Part shown: positions 8,403 to 17,483 of the stretch, piece by piece
Layout of the letters: each line of letters opens with the position of its first letter
How positions within the stretch are numbered: the stretch's first letter is position 1
DNA from: Trebonia sp964581815
Lineage (GTDB): Bacteria; Actinomycetota; Actinomycetes; Streptosporangiales; Streptosporangiaceae
Direction of reading: 5' to 3'
DNA: 64,000 nucleotides
Assembly (NCBI GenBank): GCA_964581815.1
Contig: CAZORE010000006.1
Span: 61,077-125,076 of the forward strand
Translations under genes and position numbers: made by a program
Notes under the pieces: model-generated
Database searches by the model: none
Seen by the model: only the letters and a program-made list of their open reading frames with translations
What the model was told of the DNA's origin: nothing

Positions 8403-9527
8403 GTGGAATCTGACTTTGACTTTTCTGTGGAGTCTCGGCTGGTGCACGGGGGGACGGAGCGGGCGGCGGGCGCGCCGCTCGGGCCGCCGCTGGTACCGAC
8501 GAGCGTGTACGTGTCGCAGGGCGAGCCCGGCGGCGGGCCCGGGTACGGGCGGAACGGTAACCCGGGCTGGGCGGCGGTCGAGTCGGCGCTCGCGGCCCTC
8601 GAGGGGCCCGGTGCCCGCGCGGTGACGTTCGCCTCGGGGCAGGCGGCGTCGATGGCGCTGATGCTGGCGCTGGCCGAGGGGCGGGACACCATCGTGTTCC
8701 CCTCCGACGGGTACTACAACACGCGGGCGCTCGCGGGCAGGCTGCGGCCGCACGGGGCCCGCGCCGTGGCGGTCGACCTGCTCGACCTGGACGCGGTCGC
8801 CGCGGCGCTGCGCCGCGGGCCCGCCGTGCTGTGGGCGGAGACGCCGACCAACCCGCTGCTTCGGGTGGCCGACCTCGCGGCGCTCGCGGCGGTGGCGGCG
8901 TCCGCGGGCGCGCCGCTCGTGGTGGACAACACGGTGGCGACGGGACTGCTGCAGCGGCCGCTCGACTTCGGCGCCGCGGCGTCGGTTTACTCGCTGACCA
9001 AGTCCGTCTCCGGGCACTCCGACGTGCTCGGCGGCGCGGTCGTCACCAGGGACGCCGCGCTGGCCGACGCGGTGCTTGCCTGGCGGACCGACGGCGGCGC
9101 CATTCCCGGCCCGTTCGAGAGCTGGCTCGTGCTGCGGGGCCTGAAGACCCTGCCGCTGCGCATTGAGCGCGCGTCGTCGAACGCGCTCGCCGTCGCGTCC
9201 TTCCTGGCCGGGCACCCGCGCGTCAGCGCCGTGCACTACCCGGGAACGGCGCCGTCGGCCGCGGCCGTCAAGCAGATGCCGCGCGGATTCGGCCCGCTGC
9301 TGTCCTTCGAGCTTTACGGCGCGGCCGCCGACGCCGACGCCGTGGTGGCGGCCGCGCGGCTGATCGTCCCGGCGACCAGCTTCGGCGGCGTCGAGTCCTC
9401 CTGGGAACGGCGGGCCCGCTGGCCCGCGGAAACCGCCCCTGACACGCTGATCCGCATGTCCTGCGGCGTGGAGCCGGCGGAAGACCTGCTGGCCGACCTC
9501 GCCGCCGCGCTTGCGGCCGGCGGCTAG
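8403..9527 (+). CDS. Cys/Met metabolism PLP-dependent enzyme (cystathionine gamma-lyase type)
   Basis: Fold-type I PLP enzyme of 374 aa, from GTG 8403 with GGGAG upstream. It has the family layout: SRLVHGG near the start, VTFASGQAASMA, LWAETPTNPLL, LVVDNTVATG, and the PLP-binding lysine Lys200 in YSLTKSVSGHSD. It splits or forms cystathionine in transsulfuration; family members differ (gamma-lyase, gamma-synthase, O-acetylhomoserine sulfhydrylase) and sequence alone does not decide. Short gap to a convergent mraY; no functional link to the cell-wall genes is evident. Confidence 0.85.
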   Translation: MESDFDFSVESRLVHGGTERAAGAPLGPPLVPTSVYVSQGEPGGGPGYGRNGNPGWAAVESALAALEGPGARAVTFASGQAASMALMLALAEGRDTIVFPSDGYYNTRALAGRLRPHGARAVAVDLLDLDAVAAALRRGPAVLWAETPTNPLLRVADLAALAAVAASAGAPLVVDNTVATGLLQRPLDFGAAASVYSLTKSVSGHSDVLGGAVVTRDAALADAVLAWRTDGGAIPGPFESWLVLRGLKTLPLRIERASSNALAVASFLAGHPRVSAVHYPGTAPSAAAVKQMPRGFGPLLSFELYGAAADADAVVAAARLIVPATSFGGVESSWERRARWPAETAPDTLIRMSCGVEPAEDLLADLAAALAAGG

Positions 9528-9582
9528 CGGCGAGGCGGCGGTGAGCCTGGCCGCGGTGAGGCCGGATTGGGTGCGTTCAGGG

Positions 9583-9628
9583 ATTGTGTGTACTTAGTGA
9601 CCATATGTGGTCACTAAGTACACACAAT
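9583..9628. terminator. Perfect 21-bp-stem palindrome between convergent genes
   Basis: Arms 9583-9603 and 9608-9628 are exact reverse complements around the loop TATG (9604-9607); the left arm starts ATTGTGTGTACTT. It lies between the convergent PLP-enzyme gene and mraY and is markedly AT-rich for this genome. A bidirectional terminator is the simplest reading, though there is no long T-tract on either side. Confidence 0.7.
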
Positions 9629-9698
9629 AATTTCCTGCTGTGACCGGTGAGCAGAACGAGACGCGTGGTGGGCCGGGGACGGTGCGACGGAACCCGGG

Positions 9699-10778
9699 TT
9701 ACTTGGGGAACCAGGCGACGTAGAAGATGCCGAGGCCCAGGGCCACGAACATGCCGGCGATCAGCCAGAAGCGGACCACGATCGTCGTCTCGGCCCAGCC
9801 GACCTGCTCGAAGTGATGCTGCAAGGGCGCGATCTTGAACACGCGGTACGGCTTTCCTGTGCGCCACTTGGTCACCTTGAAGACGCCCACTTGGATGACC
9901 ACCGACATGGTGATGATCGCGAACAGCCCGCCCAGCAGGAGCAGCAGCAGCTCGGTGCGGGTGATGATGGCCAGGCCCGCGAGGACGCCGCCGAGGGCGA
10001 GCGAGCCGGTGTCGCCCATGAAGATCTTGGCGGGCGGCGCGTTCCACCACAGGAAGCCGAAGCACGCGCCCATCACGACCGAGGCGACCACCGCGGCGTC
10101 GAGCGGGTCGCGGACGGGGTAGCAGTTCGAGGCGAGCGCGACGGTGCAGTCGTTGCGGTACTGCCAGTTCCCGATGATCACGTACGCGGCGAGGACCAGG
10201 ATCGACGCGCCGGTCGCCAGGCCGTCGAGGCCATCGGTGAGGTTCACCCCGTTGGAGGTGGCGGTGACCATGAGCAGCACCCAGACCACGAAGAGCACCG
10301 CGCCGATCGAGACGCCGAAGTCGGCGAGGAACGAGATGTGCGTCGACGCCGGGGTCAGGTCGTAGCCGTCGGGAAAGTGGATCACCAGGACCGCGAAGAT
10401 GGCGCCCACGAGCGCCTGGCCGAGGAGCTTGGCGCTGCTGCGCAGGCCGAGGCTGCGGCGCATGAAGATCTTGATGTAGTCGTCAAGGAAGCCGACGAAG
10501 CCGAGGCCGGTCATCAGGAAGAGCACGAGCACGCCCGAGGCGGTCATCGGGTCGTCGGTGAACAGGTGCCCGAGCGTGTAGCCGACCAGCGAGGCGATGA
10601 TGATGACGATGCCGCCCATGGACGGCGTGCCGGTCTTGCTCAGGGCCGGCGTGGACTGCGAGCCCTCGAGCCGCACCTGCTGGCCGAGCTTCCGCTTTAC
10701 CAGCACGCTGATCGTCGGGCGGGTGCCGAACAGCGCGACGATCATCGAGATGGCCGCCGAGAGCAGGATCGTCTTCAC
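9699..10778 (-). CDS. mraY: Phospho-N-acetylmuramoyl-pentapeptide transferase
   Basis: Makes lipid I by moving phospho-MurNAc-pentapeptide from UDP onto undecaprenyl phosphate at the membrane. 359 aa with about ten hydrophobic spans. Signature segments include TPSMGG near residue 52, FLDDYIK with the conserved Asp pair, and GVNLTDGLDGLATG. The family length is 320-370. The start overlaps the murF stop by ATGA. It is the last gene of the cluster here; in most actinobacteria murD, ftsW and murG would follow, but a convergent metabolic gene lies next to it. Confidence 0.97.
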   Translation of the reverse strand: MKTILLSAAISMIVALFGTRPTISVLVKRKLGQQVRLEGSQSTPALSKTGTPSMGGIVIIIASLVGYTLGHLFTDDPMTASGVLVLFLMTGLGFVGFLDDYIKIFMRRSLGLRSSAKLLGQALVGAIFAVLVIHFPDGYDLTPASTHISFLADFGVSIGAVLFVVWVLLMVTATSNGVNLTDGLDGLATGASILVLAAYVIIGNWQYRNDCTVALASNCYPVRDPLDAAVVASVVMGACFGFLWWNAPPAKIFMGDTGSLALGGVLAGLAIITRTELLLLLLGGLFAIITMSVVIQVGVFKVTKWRTGKPYRVFKIAPLQHHFEQVGWAETTIVVRFWLIAGMFVALGLGIFYVAWFPK

Positions 10779-12190
10779 TGGTCATCCTCCGCGAGCAGGC
10801 CGTCTGCTACTTCCCACAGGCCGGCGGACTTCGATGCCTTCACTAGTACGACGTCTCCCGGCCGCAATCGGTTCTGCAGCGCGGCGACCGCGCTCTTGGG
10901 ATCGGGCACGGCGATCGCCTCGCCCGGCCAGCCGCTGGCCGCGCGCGCCCCGTCGAGCACCGGGGCGGCGCCGGCGCCGACGGCGACGACGATCGCCGCC
11001 CCGGCCTGCGCGGCCAGCCGGCCGGCCTCCTTATGGCTCTGTTCCTCGATGTCGCCGAGCTCGGCCATGTAGCCGAGCACGGCGATGCCGCGCCTGCCGT
11101 TGCCCGCCAGGTGCGCCAGGGCCTCGATGGCGGCCCTGGTCGAGTCCGGGTTGGCGTTGTAGGCGTCGTTCACTACGAGCACGCCGTCGGTCCGTCGCGT
11201 GAGCTCCATGCGTTTCTTGCTGCGCGCGGTGGCCGCGCTGAGCGCGTCCGCGATCGCGGTGACGTCCATACCGAGCTCCGCGGCCACCGCTGCCGCGGCG
11301 AGCGCGTTGGCCACGTGGTGGCGGCCGTGCAGCCGCAGCTTCACGTTCGCGGTGGTGCCGCCCAGGCAGAGGAGGAACGAGGCGCGGCCCAGGTCGTCAA
11401 GGCTGATGTCCGCCGCCCGCACGTCGGCCTCACGGGCGGGGTCGACGCTTGTCGTCAGCACGCGGGCGCTGGTGCGCGCCGCCATCGCGGCCACGCTGGG
11501 GTCGTCGGCGTTGAGCACCGCCACGCCGCCGTCGGCCGCGGCGGGCAGGGCCTCCACCAGCTCGCCCTTGGCCTTGGCCACCGCGTCGACCGAGCCGAAC
11601 TCGCCGGCGTGCGCGCGGCCCACGTTGAGCACCGCGCCGATCCGCGGCGGGGCGATACCGGTGAGGTAGGCGATGTGCCCGATGCCCCTGGCCGACATCT
11701 CAAGAATGAGATATTTTGTCGTCTCGTCGGCGCGCAGCACGGTCAGCGGCAGGCCGATCTCGTTGTTGAGCGAGCCTTCCGGTGCGATGGCCGGGCCGAG
11801 GCGCTCGACCACCTGGCCGGTGAGGTCCTTGGTTGAGGTCTTGCCCGACGACCCGGTGATGCCGACGACGGTGACGCCTGGCAGCCGGCGCAGCACGGCG
11901 CGGGCCAGCGCGCCGAGCGCCAGGGTGACGTCAGGAACGACGATCACCGGCGCGGCCGCCCCGGGCAGCGGGCGCGCGGCGAGGATGGCCGCCGCGCCGC
12001 CCAGCGCGGCGGCGTTGGCGTAGTCGTGGCCGTCAACGTGCTCGCCGGGCAGCGCGGCGAACAGCGCGCCCGGTGCCGCCAGCCGGGAATCGATCACCAC
12101 CGGGCCGGTCACGATGGCGTCCGGGGACGTGCCCGCGGTGACGTCGCCGGAGGTGATCTCGGCGATCTGCGCGACGGACAGCGGTATCAC
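10775..12190 (-). CDS. murF: UDP-N-acetylmuramoyl-tripeptide--D-Ala-D-Ala ligase
   Basis: Adds D-Ala-D-Ala to the UDP-MurNAc-tripeptide. 471 aa from GTG 12190, chosen because GGAGGGGG lies about 8 nt upstream and the protein then opens with the family-typical IPLSVAQIAEI. Mur ligase N-terminal domain is followed by the ATP loop GITGSSGKTSTKD, the central-domain EMSARGIGHI segment and the C-terminal domain with NDAYNANPDS. It overlaps mraY by 4 bp and is separated from murE by 106 nt holding a repeat. Confidence 0.96.
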   Translation of the reverse strand: MIPLSVAQIAEITSGDVTAGTSPDAIVTGPVVIDSRLAAPGALFAALPGEHVDGHDYANAAALGGAAAILAARPLPGAAAPVIVVPDVTLALGALARAVLRRLPGVTVVGITGSSGKTSTKDLTGQVVERLGPAIAPEGSLNNEIGLPLTVLRADETTKYLILEMSARGIGHIAYLTGIAPPRIGAVLNVGRAHAGEFGSVDAVAKAKGELVEALPAAADGGVAVLNADDPSVAAMAARTSARVLTTSVDPAREADVRAADISLDDLGRASFLLCLGGTTANVKLRLHGRHHVANALAAAAVAAELGMDVTAIADALSAATARSKKRMELTRRTDGVLVVNDAYNANPDSTRAAIEALAHLAGNGRRGIAVLGYMAELGDIEEQSHKEAGRLAAQAGAAIVVAVGAGAAPVLDGARAASGWPGEAIAVPDPKSAVAALQNRLRPGDVVLVKASKSAGLWEVADGLLAEDDQ

Positions 12191-12213
12191 GCGGGCTTCC
12201 CCCTCCTGGCACG

Positions 12214-12265
12214 GCGTGGATGTGCCGTTGGTGTCGCCATAGCAGCACCGATGGCACATCCACGC
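12214..12265. repeat. Quasi-palindromic intergenic repeat, copy 1
   Basis: Perfect 13-bp arms GCGTGGATGTGCC (12214-12226) and GGCACATCCACGC (12253-12265) enclose an imperfectly paired interior. The core TGTGCCGTTGGTG (12221-12233) recurs exactly at 33160-33172, and the interior of this copy is nearly the reverse complement of that one. It lies between murE and murF on the operon transcript. Confidence 0.7.
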
Positions 12266-12296
12266 GGGGAGGGAGGCACGGAGGCGAGAGCGGCGG

Positions 12297-13847
12297 TCAT
12301 GACCGGCCGCCCGGGGCGGCGTGGCGGGCCAGGGCGGCGGCCGTGACCACCGCGTCATCGAACGGCAGCACGGTTCCCCCGACGTACTGGCCGGTCTCGT
12401 GTCCCTTTCCTGCCACGAGCACCACGTCCCCCTTCCCCGCCATGGCGGCGGCAAGCTCGATCGCCGCGGCCCGGTCCGGCTCAATGATCACCCGGGCCCG
12501 CTCTACCTGCGGGACCCCGAGCACTCCCTGCAGCATCTCGGCGAGGATGGCAAGCGGGTCCTCGGAGCGCGGGTTGTCGCTTGTGAGGATCGCCACGTCC
12601 GCGAGCCTGGCCGCGGCGGCGCCCATCAGCGGGCGCTTGCCGCGGTCGCGGTCGCCGCCGCAGCCGAGCACCGCGATCAGTTCACCGCTCGTCACCTGGC
12701 GAAGCGCGCCGAGCACCGCCTCGACGGCGCCCGGCTTGTGCGAGTAGTCGATGAACGCATCCGGCTGGCCGGGCACGGCGGCTACCCGCTGCAGGCGGCC
12801 GGGCACGCCGGGGCAGGAGGCCACGCCCTCCACCGCGTCCGCCAGGTCGGTGCCTGCCTCGACAAGCGCCACGATGGCCGCCAGCGCGTTGGCCACGTTG
12901 AACTGGCCGGGCAGCGTGACGGAGGCGTCCGCCTCGACGCCGCCGGGGCCGATAACGCGGAAGGTTGACCCGTCCGCGCCGCAGCGGACGTCGGCCGCGC
13001 GCCACTCCGCTTGCGCGTACGCGCCGGAGGCCGGGTCCGCGCAGAACGTGACGATCGGCACCGACGCCTCGGCCACCAGGCGGCGGCCGTACCGGTCGGC
13101 CACGTTCACCACGCCCACGGCGGAGTACGCCGGGGTGAACAGCTTCGCCTTGGCCCGGAAGTAGTCCTCGAAGCCCGCGTGAAAGTCCAGGTGGTCCTGG
13201 GACAGGTTGGTAAATACGGCGACGCCGTAGCGGGTGCCCGCGACCCGGCCGAGCGCCAGCGAGTGGCTGGAGACCTCCATCGCGACGCCCGTCACCCGGC
13301 GCTCGGCCATCACGGCGAGCAGCGCCTGCAGGTCCGGCGCCTCCGGTGTGGTCAGCGACGCCCTGACCAGCTCGGCGCCGATCTTGATCTCCACCCCGCC
13401 GATGAGGCCGGTGCGGTGCCCGGCGGCGCGCAGCCCCGCCTCGCACAGGTAGCTGGTGGTGGTCTTGCCGCTCGTCCCCGTCACGCCGATCATCGTCATC
13501 CGGCGCGACGGGTCGCCGTAGATCCAGCAGGAAACGTCGCCGAGGCTCATCCGCGGGCTGGCCACGACGAAGACCGGCACGCCGGTGCGCGCGGCCCGGT
13601 CGCGGCCGTCCGGGTCGGTGAGGATCGCGACCGCGCCGGACGCCACCGCCTGGTCGCTGTGGGCCGCGCCGTGAGTGCGGCTGCCGGGCAGCGCGGCGTA
13701 CAGGTCGCCGGGCCGCACCGCCCGGGAGTCGAGCGTGACGCCGGAGAGAACCCCGAGACCGCTGCGTATCGCCTCGGTTCGTCCCACGCCAAGCAGCTCT
13801 GCCAGCCCGGACAGCGGGCGCGGAGCGAGGTGGGCGGGACGGATCAC
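12297..13847 (-). CDS. murE: UDP-N-acetylmuramoyl-tripeptide synthetase (meso-DAP adding)
   Basis: Adds the third stem-peptide residue. 516 aa from GTG 13847; in-frame starts further upstream would overlap the ftsI end and lack ribosome sites. ATP loop is GVTGTSGKTTTSY; TNLSQDHLDFH is the central-domain mark. The amino-acid selectivity motif reads DNPRSEDP, the DNPR form that binds meso-diaminopimelate, so the wall should be A1gamma-type. It starts 19 nt after the ftsI stop. Confidence 0.96.
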   Translation of the reverse strand: MIRPAHLAPRPLSGLAELLGVGRTEAIRSGLGVLSGVTLDSRAVRPGDLYAALPGSRTHGAAHSDQAVASGAVAILTDPDGRDRAARTGVPVFVVASPRMSLGDVSCWIYGDPSRRMTMIGVTGTSGKTTTSYLCEAGLRAAGHRTGLIGGVEIKIGAELVRASLTTPEAPDLQALLAVMAERRVTGVAMEVSSHSLALGRVAGTRYGVAVFTNLSQDHLDFHAGFEDYFRAKAKLFTPAYSAVGVVNVADRYGRRLVAEASVPIVTFCADPASGAYAQAEWRAADVRCGADGSTFRVIGPGGVEADASVTLPGQFNVANALAAIVALVEAGTDLADAVEGVASCPGVPGRLQRVAAVPGQPDAFIDYSHKPGAVEAVLGALRQVTSGELIAVLGCGGDRDRGKRPLMGAAAARLADVAILTSDNPRSEDPLAILAEMLQGVLGVPQVERARVIIEPDRAAAIELAAAMAGKGDVVLVAGKGHETGQYVGGTVLPFDDAVVTAAALARHAAPGGRS

Positions 13848-13866
13848 GCCCAGAGGGTATCCAAAA

Positions 13867-15660
13867 TCAGTGCGCGTTGAGTCGAACATAGGGAGCGACA
13901 AGTCCGGGTTGCGGCTGGATCTGCTGGGTTTGCAGCGCGGCGTTCATCACACTGTAGAAGACCGGGCCGGCCACCTCGTCGCCGAAGTAGTCGTTGTTGG
14001 TCTTCGGGTCCTGCACGTTCACGGCGACAACGACCTGCGGGCCGTTGCCCGGGGCCATGCCGATGTAGCTCGACCCGTGCACGCACAGCGGGTTGCTCTT
14101 CGGGCACGGGTGCGCGGGGTCGGCTGACGGCTCGCTCGCGGTGCCGGTCTTGGCCGCGATCGCGTAGCCGGGGAAGTCGCCCCACCGCTGGTTGGCCCCG
14201 TCGTCCACGGCGGGCACCTGCTGCAGGATCGGGATCAGCTCCTGTGCGGTCTTGGCCTGGATGACTCGCCGCGACGGCGACGGCCTGGCCGGGACGTACT
14301 GTCCGGCCGCGTTGTAGGTGCCGGCCACCAGCGTGGGCTGCACGCGGACGCCGCCGTTGGCGATCGTCGCGTACACGCTGGCCATCTGCACGGCGTTGAC
14401 CGAGATGCCCTGCCCGTAGGACAGGGTGTACCGCTCGTCGGCCGCCCACTTGGACGGCGGCGGGAGGGCGTCCGGCGAGTAGGCGGTGTCCGGCTCCTCC
14501 CCCGGCAGGCCGAGTCCGGTCGGGTCGCCGAGGCCGAACGCCTTGAGGTAGTCGTACTGCACCTGCGGTGAGACGTGCTGCACCACCTGGGACATGCCGA
14601 TGTTGGAGGAGTTCGCGATGATGCCCGCGATCGTGTAGCGCTCGCCGGGCGACCACTCAGCGTCGTGGATCCACTGTCCGCCCCGGTAGATCTGGTACGG
14701 GATGTTGTAGGTGCTCATCGGCGTCTGGCCGCCCGTCTCGAACGCGGCGGCGGCGGTGATCACCTTGGCGGTCGAGCCGGGCGCGAACAGGTACGAGTCG
14801 GGCAGGTCCGTGGTCTGGCTCACGCTGGTGAAGCTGTCCTGGCCGTAGGTGGGCCACTGGGCCATGGCCAGGATGGCGCCGGTCTTGGGCTGTATGACAA
14901 CGACCGAGCAGTTCGCCGCCTTGGCCTTCTCGACCTCCTGCTGGCACGCCTGCTGTGCCTGGAACTGGAGCGCGGGGATGATTGTCAGCTTGATGGACTG
15001 GCCGTCCTTGGCCGGCGTGTTCTGCGTGCCGGCCAGCGGGATCGCGACGCCGTCCGCGCCGATCTCGCCCTGCTCGCTGCCGGTGGTGCCCGTGAGCAGG
15101 CGGTTGTACTCGGCTTCGATCCCCGACTGGCCGGAGATCACGTCCGCCTGGTTGACGTTGGTGAACCCGACGATGTTGGCGGTCGCGCTCCCGTCGGGGT
15201 AAGCACGGACGAAGACCGGGGAGGCGTAGATGCCGGTGAGGCCGAGGTCGGCGATCCTCGTCTCGTTCGCGTTGGACACGCCCTTGGCCAGCACCACGTA
15301 CCTGGTCGACGTCGGGTGCTCGAGCAGGTAGAGCACCTGCGGCGCGGTCATGCCGAGCAGGCCGGCCAGCTGCTGCGCGACGGCCGGCTTCTTGGCGCCG
15401 GGGATCTGGGTCGGGTCCGCGGTGACCGTGTAGGTCTCGATGGTCATCGCCAGGACCTGGCCGTTCGCGCCGTAAATGGCGCCGCGCAGCGCCGGCAGGG
15501 TGATCGTGGTCAGCTTCTCCGCGTTGGCGGCCGCCTTGAGGGAGCCGGACTGCAGGACCTGGATCTGCACCAGGCGCCCGGCGAACAGGGTCAGCACGAT
15601 CGCGATCGACAGGAAGGTAATGCCCACCCGCCGTCCCGGCTCACCGCGGCGGACGGTCAC
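13867..15660 (-). CDS. ftsI: Septal peptidoglycan transpeptidase FtsI/PBP3 (start probably upstream)
   Basis: Class B penicillin-binding protein cross-linking septal murein. One transmembrane helix (about 13-33), the PBP dimer/pedestal domain, then the transpeptidase domain with active serine in STAK (296-299), SSN (351-353) and KTG (503-505). The coordinates give the part certain in one frame. The same frame continues upstream without a stop to the N-run as a G/P/R-rich tail (DPRSTGDRTGHSTGHSTGG...), and mycobacterial homologues have just such a long disordered cytosolic tail. The true start is therefore likely the ATG at 16094. Confidence 0.95.
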   Translation of the reverse strand: MTVRRGEPGRRVGITFLSIAIVLTLFAGRLVQIQVLQSGSLKAAANAEKLTTITLPALRGAIYGANGQVLAMTIETYTVTADPTQIPGAKKPAVAQQLAGLLGMTAPQVLYLLEHPTSTRYVVLAKGVSNANETRIADLGLTGIYASPVFVRAYPDGSATANIVGFTNVNQADVISGQSGIEAEYNRLLTGTTGSEQGEIGADGVAIPLAGTQNTPAKDGQSIKLTIIPALQFQAQQACQQEVEKAKAANCSVVVIQPKTGAILAMAQWPTYGQDSFTSVSQTTDLPDSYLFAPGSTAKVITAAAAFETGGQTPMSTYNIPYQIYRGGQWIHDAEWSPGERYTIAGIIANSSNIGMSQVVQHVSPQVQYDYLKAFGLGDPTGLGLPGEEPDTAYSPDALPPPSKWAADERYTLSYGQGISVNAVQMASVYATIANGGVRVQPTLVAGTYNAAGQYVPARPSPSRRVIQAKTAQELIPILQQVPAVDDGANQRWGDFPGYAIAAKTGTASEPSADPAHPCPKSNPLCVHGSSYIGMAPGNGPQVVVAVNVQDPKTNNDYFGDEVAGPVFYSVMNAALQTQQIQPQPGLVAPYVRLNAH

Positions 15661-16094
15661 CCAGCGGGACGGGCGGCGCGGCGGGCGGGACGGGCGGGAC
15701 GGGCGGGGAGAACCGGGAGAGCCGGGACGGCCGCCTGGCGGACGGGCGCCCGGGCCGGGGCGCCGTGCGGCGGGGCCGCCGGGCAGCCGCGCGTTCCGCG
15801 GCAGGCCTGGCCCCTGGCCGCCCGTGCTGTGGCCCGTGCTGTGGCCCGTGCGGTCTCCCGTGCTTCGCGGGTCANNNNNNNNNNNNNNNNNNNNNNNNNN
15901 NNNNNNNNNNNNNNNNNNNNNNNNNNNNNNNNNNNNNNNNNNNNNNNNNNNNNNNNNNNNNNNNNNNNNNNNNNCGCCGTCCGGTCCTGCCGTGGCCGCC
16001 GGCCGCCGGGCCTGGCCATGGTGCCGAGGCCGCTGCGGGCGCTGCCTTCGCGCCGCTCGCTGCTCCCGTCGCCCACGTAACGCTCGTCGCTCAT
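15661..16094 (-). other. Probable N-terminal extension of FtsI, interrupted by an assembly gap
   Basis: An ATG at 16094 with GGGAG 7-10 nt upstream opens a basic, serine/arginine-rich frame (MSDERYVGDG...). It enters the 100-N gap (15875-15974), whose true length is unknown, so frame across it cannot be fixed. Downstream, the frame of ftsI stays open and reads Gly/Pro/Arg-rich with an STGH repeat (12-bp unit GTGCTGTGGCCC on the plus strand). The simplest model is one FtsI protein starting at 16094. The alternative is that an ftsL gene, otherwise missing between rsmH and ftsI, starts here and is hidden in the gap. Confidence 0.55.
15875..15974. other. Assembly gap (100 N)
   Basis: Run of exactly 100 N, the usual placeholder for unknown gap size. 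The left flank carries 12-bp tandem repeats, a likely cause of the break. Confidence 0.95.
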
Positions 16095-16161
16095 GCTGCT
16101 CTCCCGACCCCGTGTGTCACTCGACCCTGAGCATGCCTCTTGCTGTTATCTCGACGGCTCG

Positions 16162-17145
16162 TCACGCGGCCTCCCCAAGGCGCTCGACCGCGCGCAGCCG
16201 GGCGGACGCCGATCTCGGGTTGGCGGTCAGTTCCGTGTCGTCCGGGCGTTCCGCGCCCCTGGTCAGCAGGCGGAACCTGGGGCTGCCCGGCAGTACCTCG
16301 CCCGCGCGCACCGGGACCCCCGGCGGGGTCTTGTCCGTGGTCCGCGCCGCCAGTTCCCGTTTGACCAGCCGGTCCTCGAGCGAGTGGTAGGCCAGGGCGG
16401 CCAGCCGGCCGCCGGGCGCGAGCAGGTCAAGCGCCGCGGGCAGCGCCCGGCGCAGTGCGCCGAGCTCGTCGTTCACCTCGATGCGCAGCGCCTGGAAGGT
16501 TCGCTTGGCCGGGTTGCCGCCGGTCCGCCGCGCGGGCGCGGGTATCGCGTCCTTGATGATCCCGCTCAGCCTCAGGGTGCTCGTGATGGGCTCGCGGGCC
16601 CGCTCCCTGGCGATCAGCTCGGCGATGCGGCGGGCGAACTTCTCTTCGCCGTACTCGAACAGCACCCGGGCCAGCTCGGGAACGGGGTACTCGTTGACGA
16701 CCCGCTCCGCGGTCAGCCCCGCCCCCTGGTCCATGCGCATGTCGAGCGGGGCGTCCTGTGCGTAGGAGAAGCCACGGGCCGCGTCGTCCAGCTGCGGGGA
16801 AGAGACACCGAGGTCGAACAGGACGCCCTGGACCCGGCGGTGCCCGGCCGAGGCGGCGATCTCGGCGATGCGGTCGTAGAACGCGTGCGCGATCGTCACC
16901 CGGCCCGGGTACCGCTCCGCCAGGGCGCGCCCGGCCTCGATCGCGGCCGCGTCCGCGTCGATCCCGATCAGCAGCAGCCCGGGGACCGCGTCGAGGAAGG
17001 CCCGCGCGTGCCCGGCCCGGCCGAGGGTGGCGTCGATGAGAACCGGCGGACGGCCGCCGGGCGTGGGGCCGGCGAGCGCCGGCAGCAGGAGGGCGGCGAT
17101 CCGGCCGGCCATCACCGGCACGTGCGCATAGGCGTGCTCGCTCAT
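16162..17145 (-). CDS. rsmH: 16S rRNA (cytosine(1402)-N4)-methyltransferase
   Basis: SAM-dependent methylation of C1402 in 16S rRNA. 327 aa, within the usual 300-350. It opens with HVPVM, has IDATLGRAGHARAFL as the SAM loop, GIDADAAAI, LFDLGVSSPQLD, and the C-terminal NPAKRTFQALRIEVNDEL and YHSLEDRLVK segments that mark the family. GGAGGGG lies directly upstream of the ATG. Second gene of the division cluster, 338 nt after mraZ. Confidence 0.97.
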   Translation of the reverse strand: MSEHAYAHVPVMAGRIAALLLPALAGPTPGGRPPVLIDATLGRAGHARAFLDAVPGLLLIGIDADAAAIEAGRALAERYPGRVTIAHAFYDRIAEIAASAGHRRVQGVLFDLGVSSPQLDDAARGFSYAQDAPLDMRMDQGAGLTAERVVNEYPVPELARVLFEYGEEKFARRIAELIARERAREPITSTLRLSGIIKDAIPAPARRTGGNPAKRTFQALRIEVNDELGALRRALPAALDLLAPGGRLAALAYHSLEDRLVKRELAARTTDKTPPGVPVRAGEVLPGSPRFRLLTRGAERPDDTELTANPRSASARLRAVERLGEAA

Positions 17146-17483
17146 GACCCCTCCGCTCCGCCGCGCTGCTCAACTGCTGCGATGAGGCCGCGGCGCGCTC
17201 GGCGGCCGCGGCGCTGGCGACTGTCGGGCCATCTGAGGCGGGCCGTCGCCCGGCGCCGCCGCCGGACCGCCCCCGCTGCGGCCCGTCGCCCGTGCTACTG
17301 CTGTTCTTGCTCCTGCTGCCCGTCTTTGGCCCGGCGGGTTCTGGAAATCCGCGCCGCTTGGCCCCGGGAGAATTACCAAGGGCGGTAACCGCCTGGCACC
17401 GGGGAAGTGGCGCCAGGCTGGTGGTGCGGTGCGGCTTCCAGACCCGCCGGACAGCCGGTGGTCGGCCGGTTCTCGGCGACCAG
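17146..17483 (-). other. Intergenic leader between mraZ and rsmH
   Basis: 338 nt without a credible gene. It contains a 13-bp palindrome, GGCGGTAACCGCC (17382-17394). An RNA structure called the mraW motif is known upstream of rsmH in some actinobacteria; whether this leader matches it cannot be judged by eye. Confidence 0.4.
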
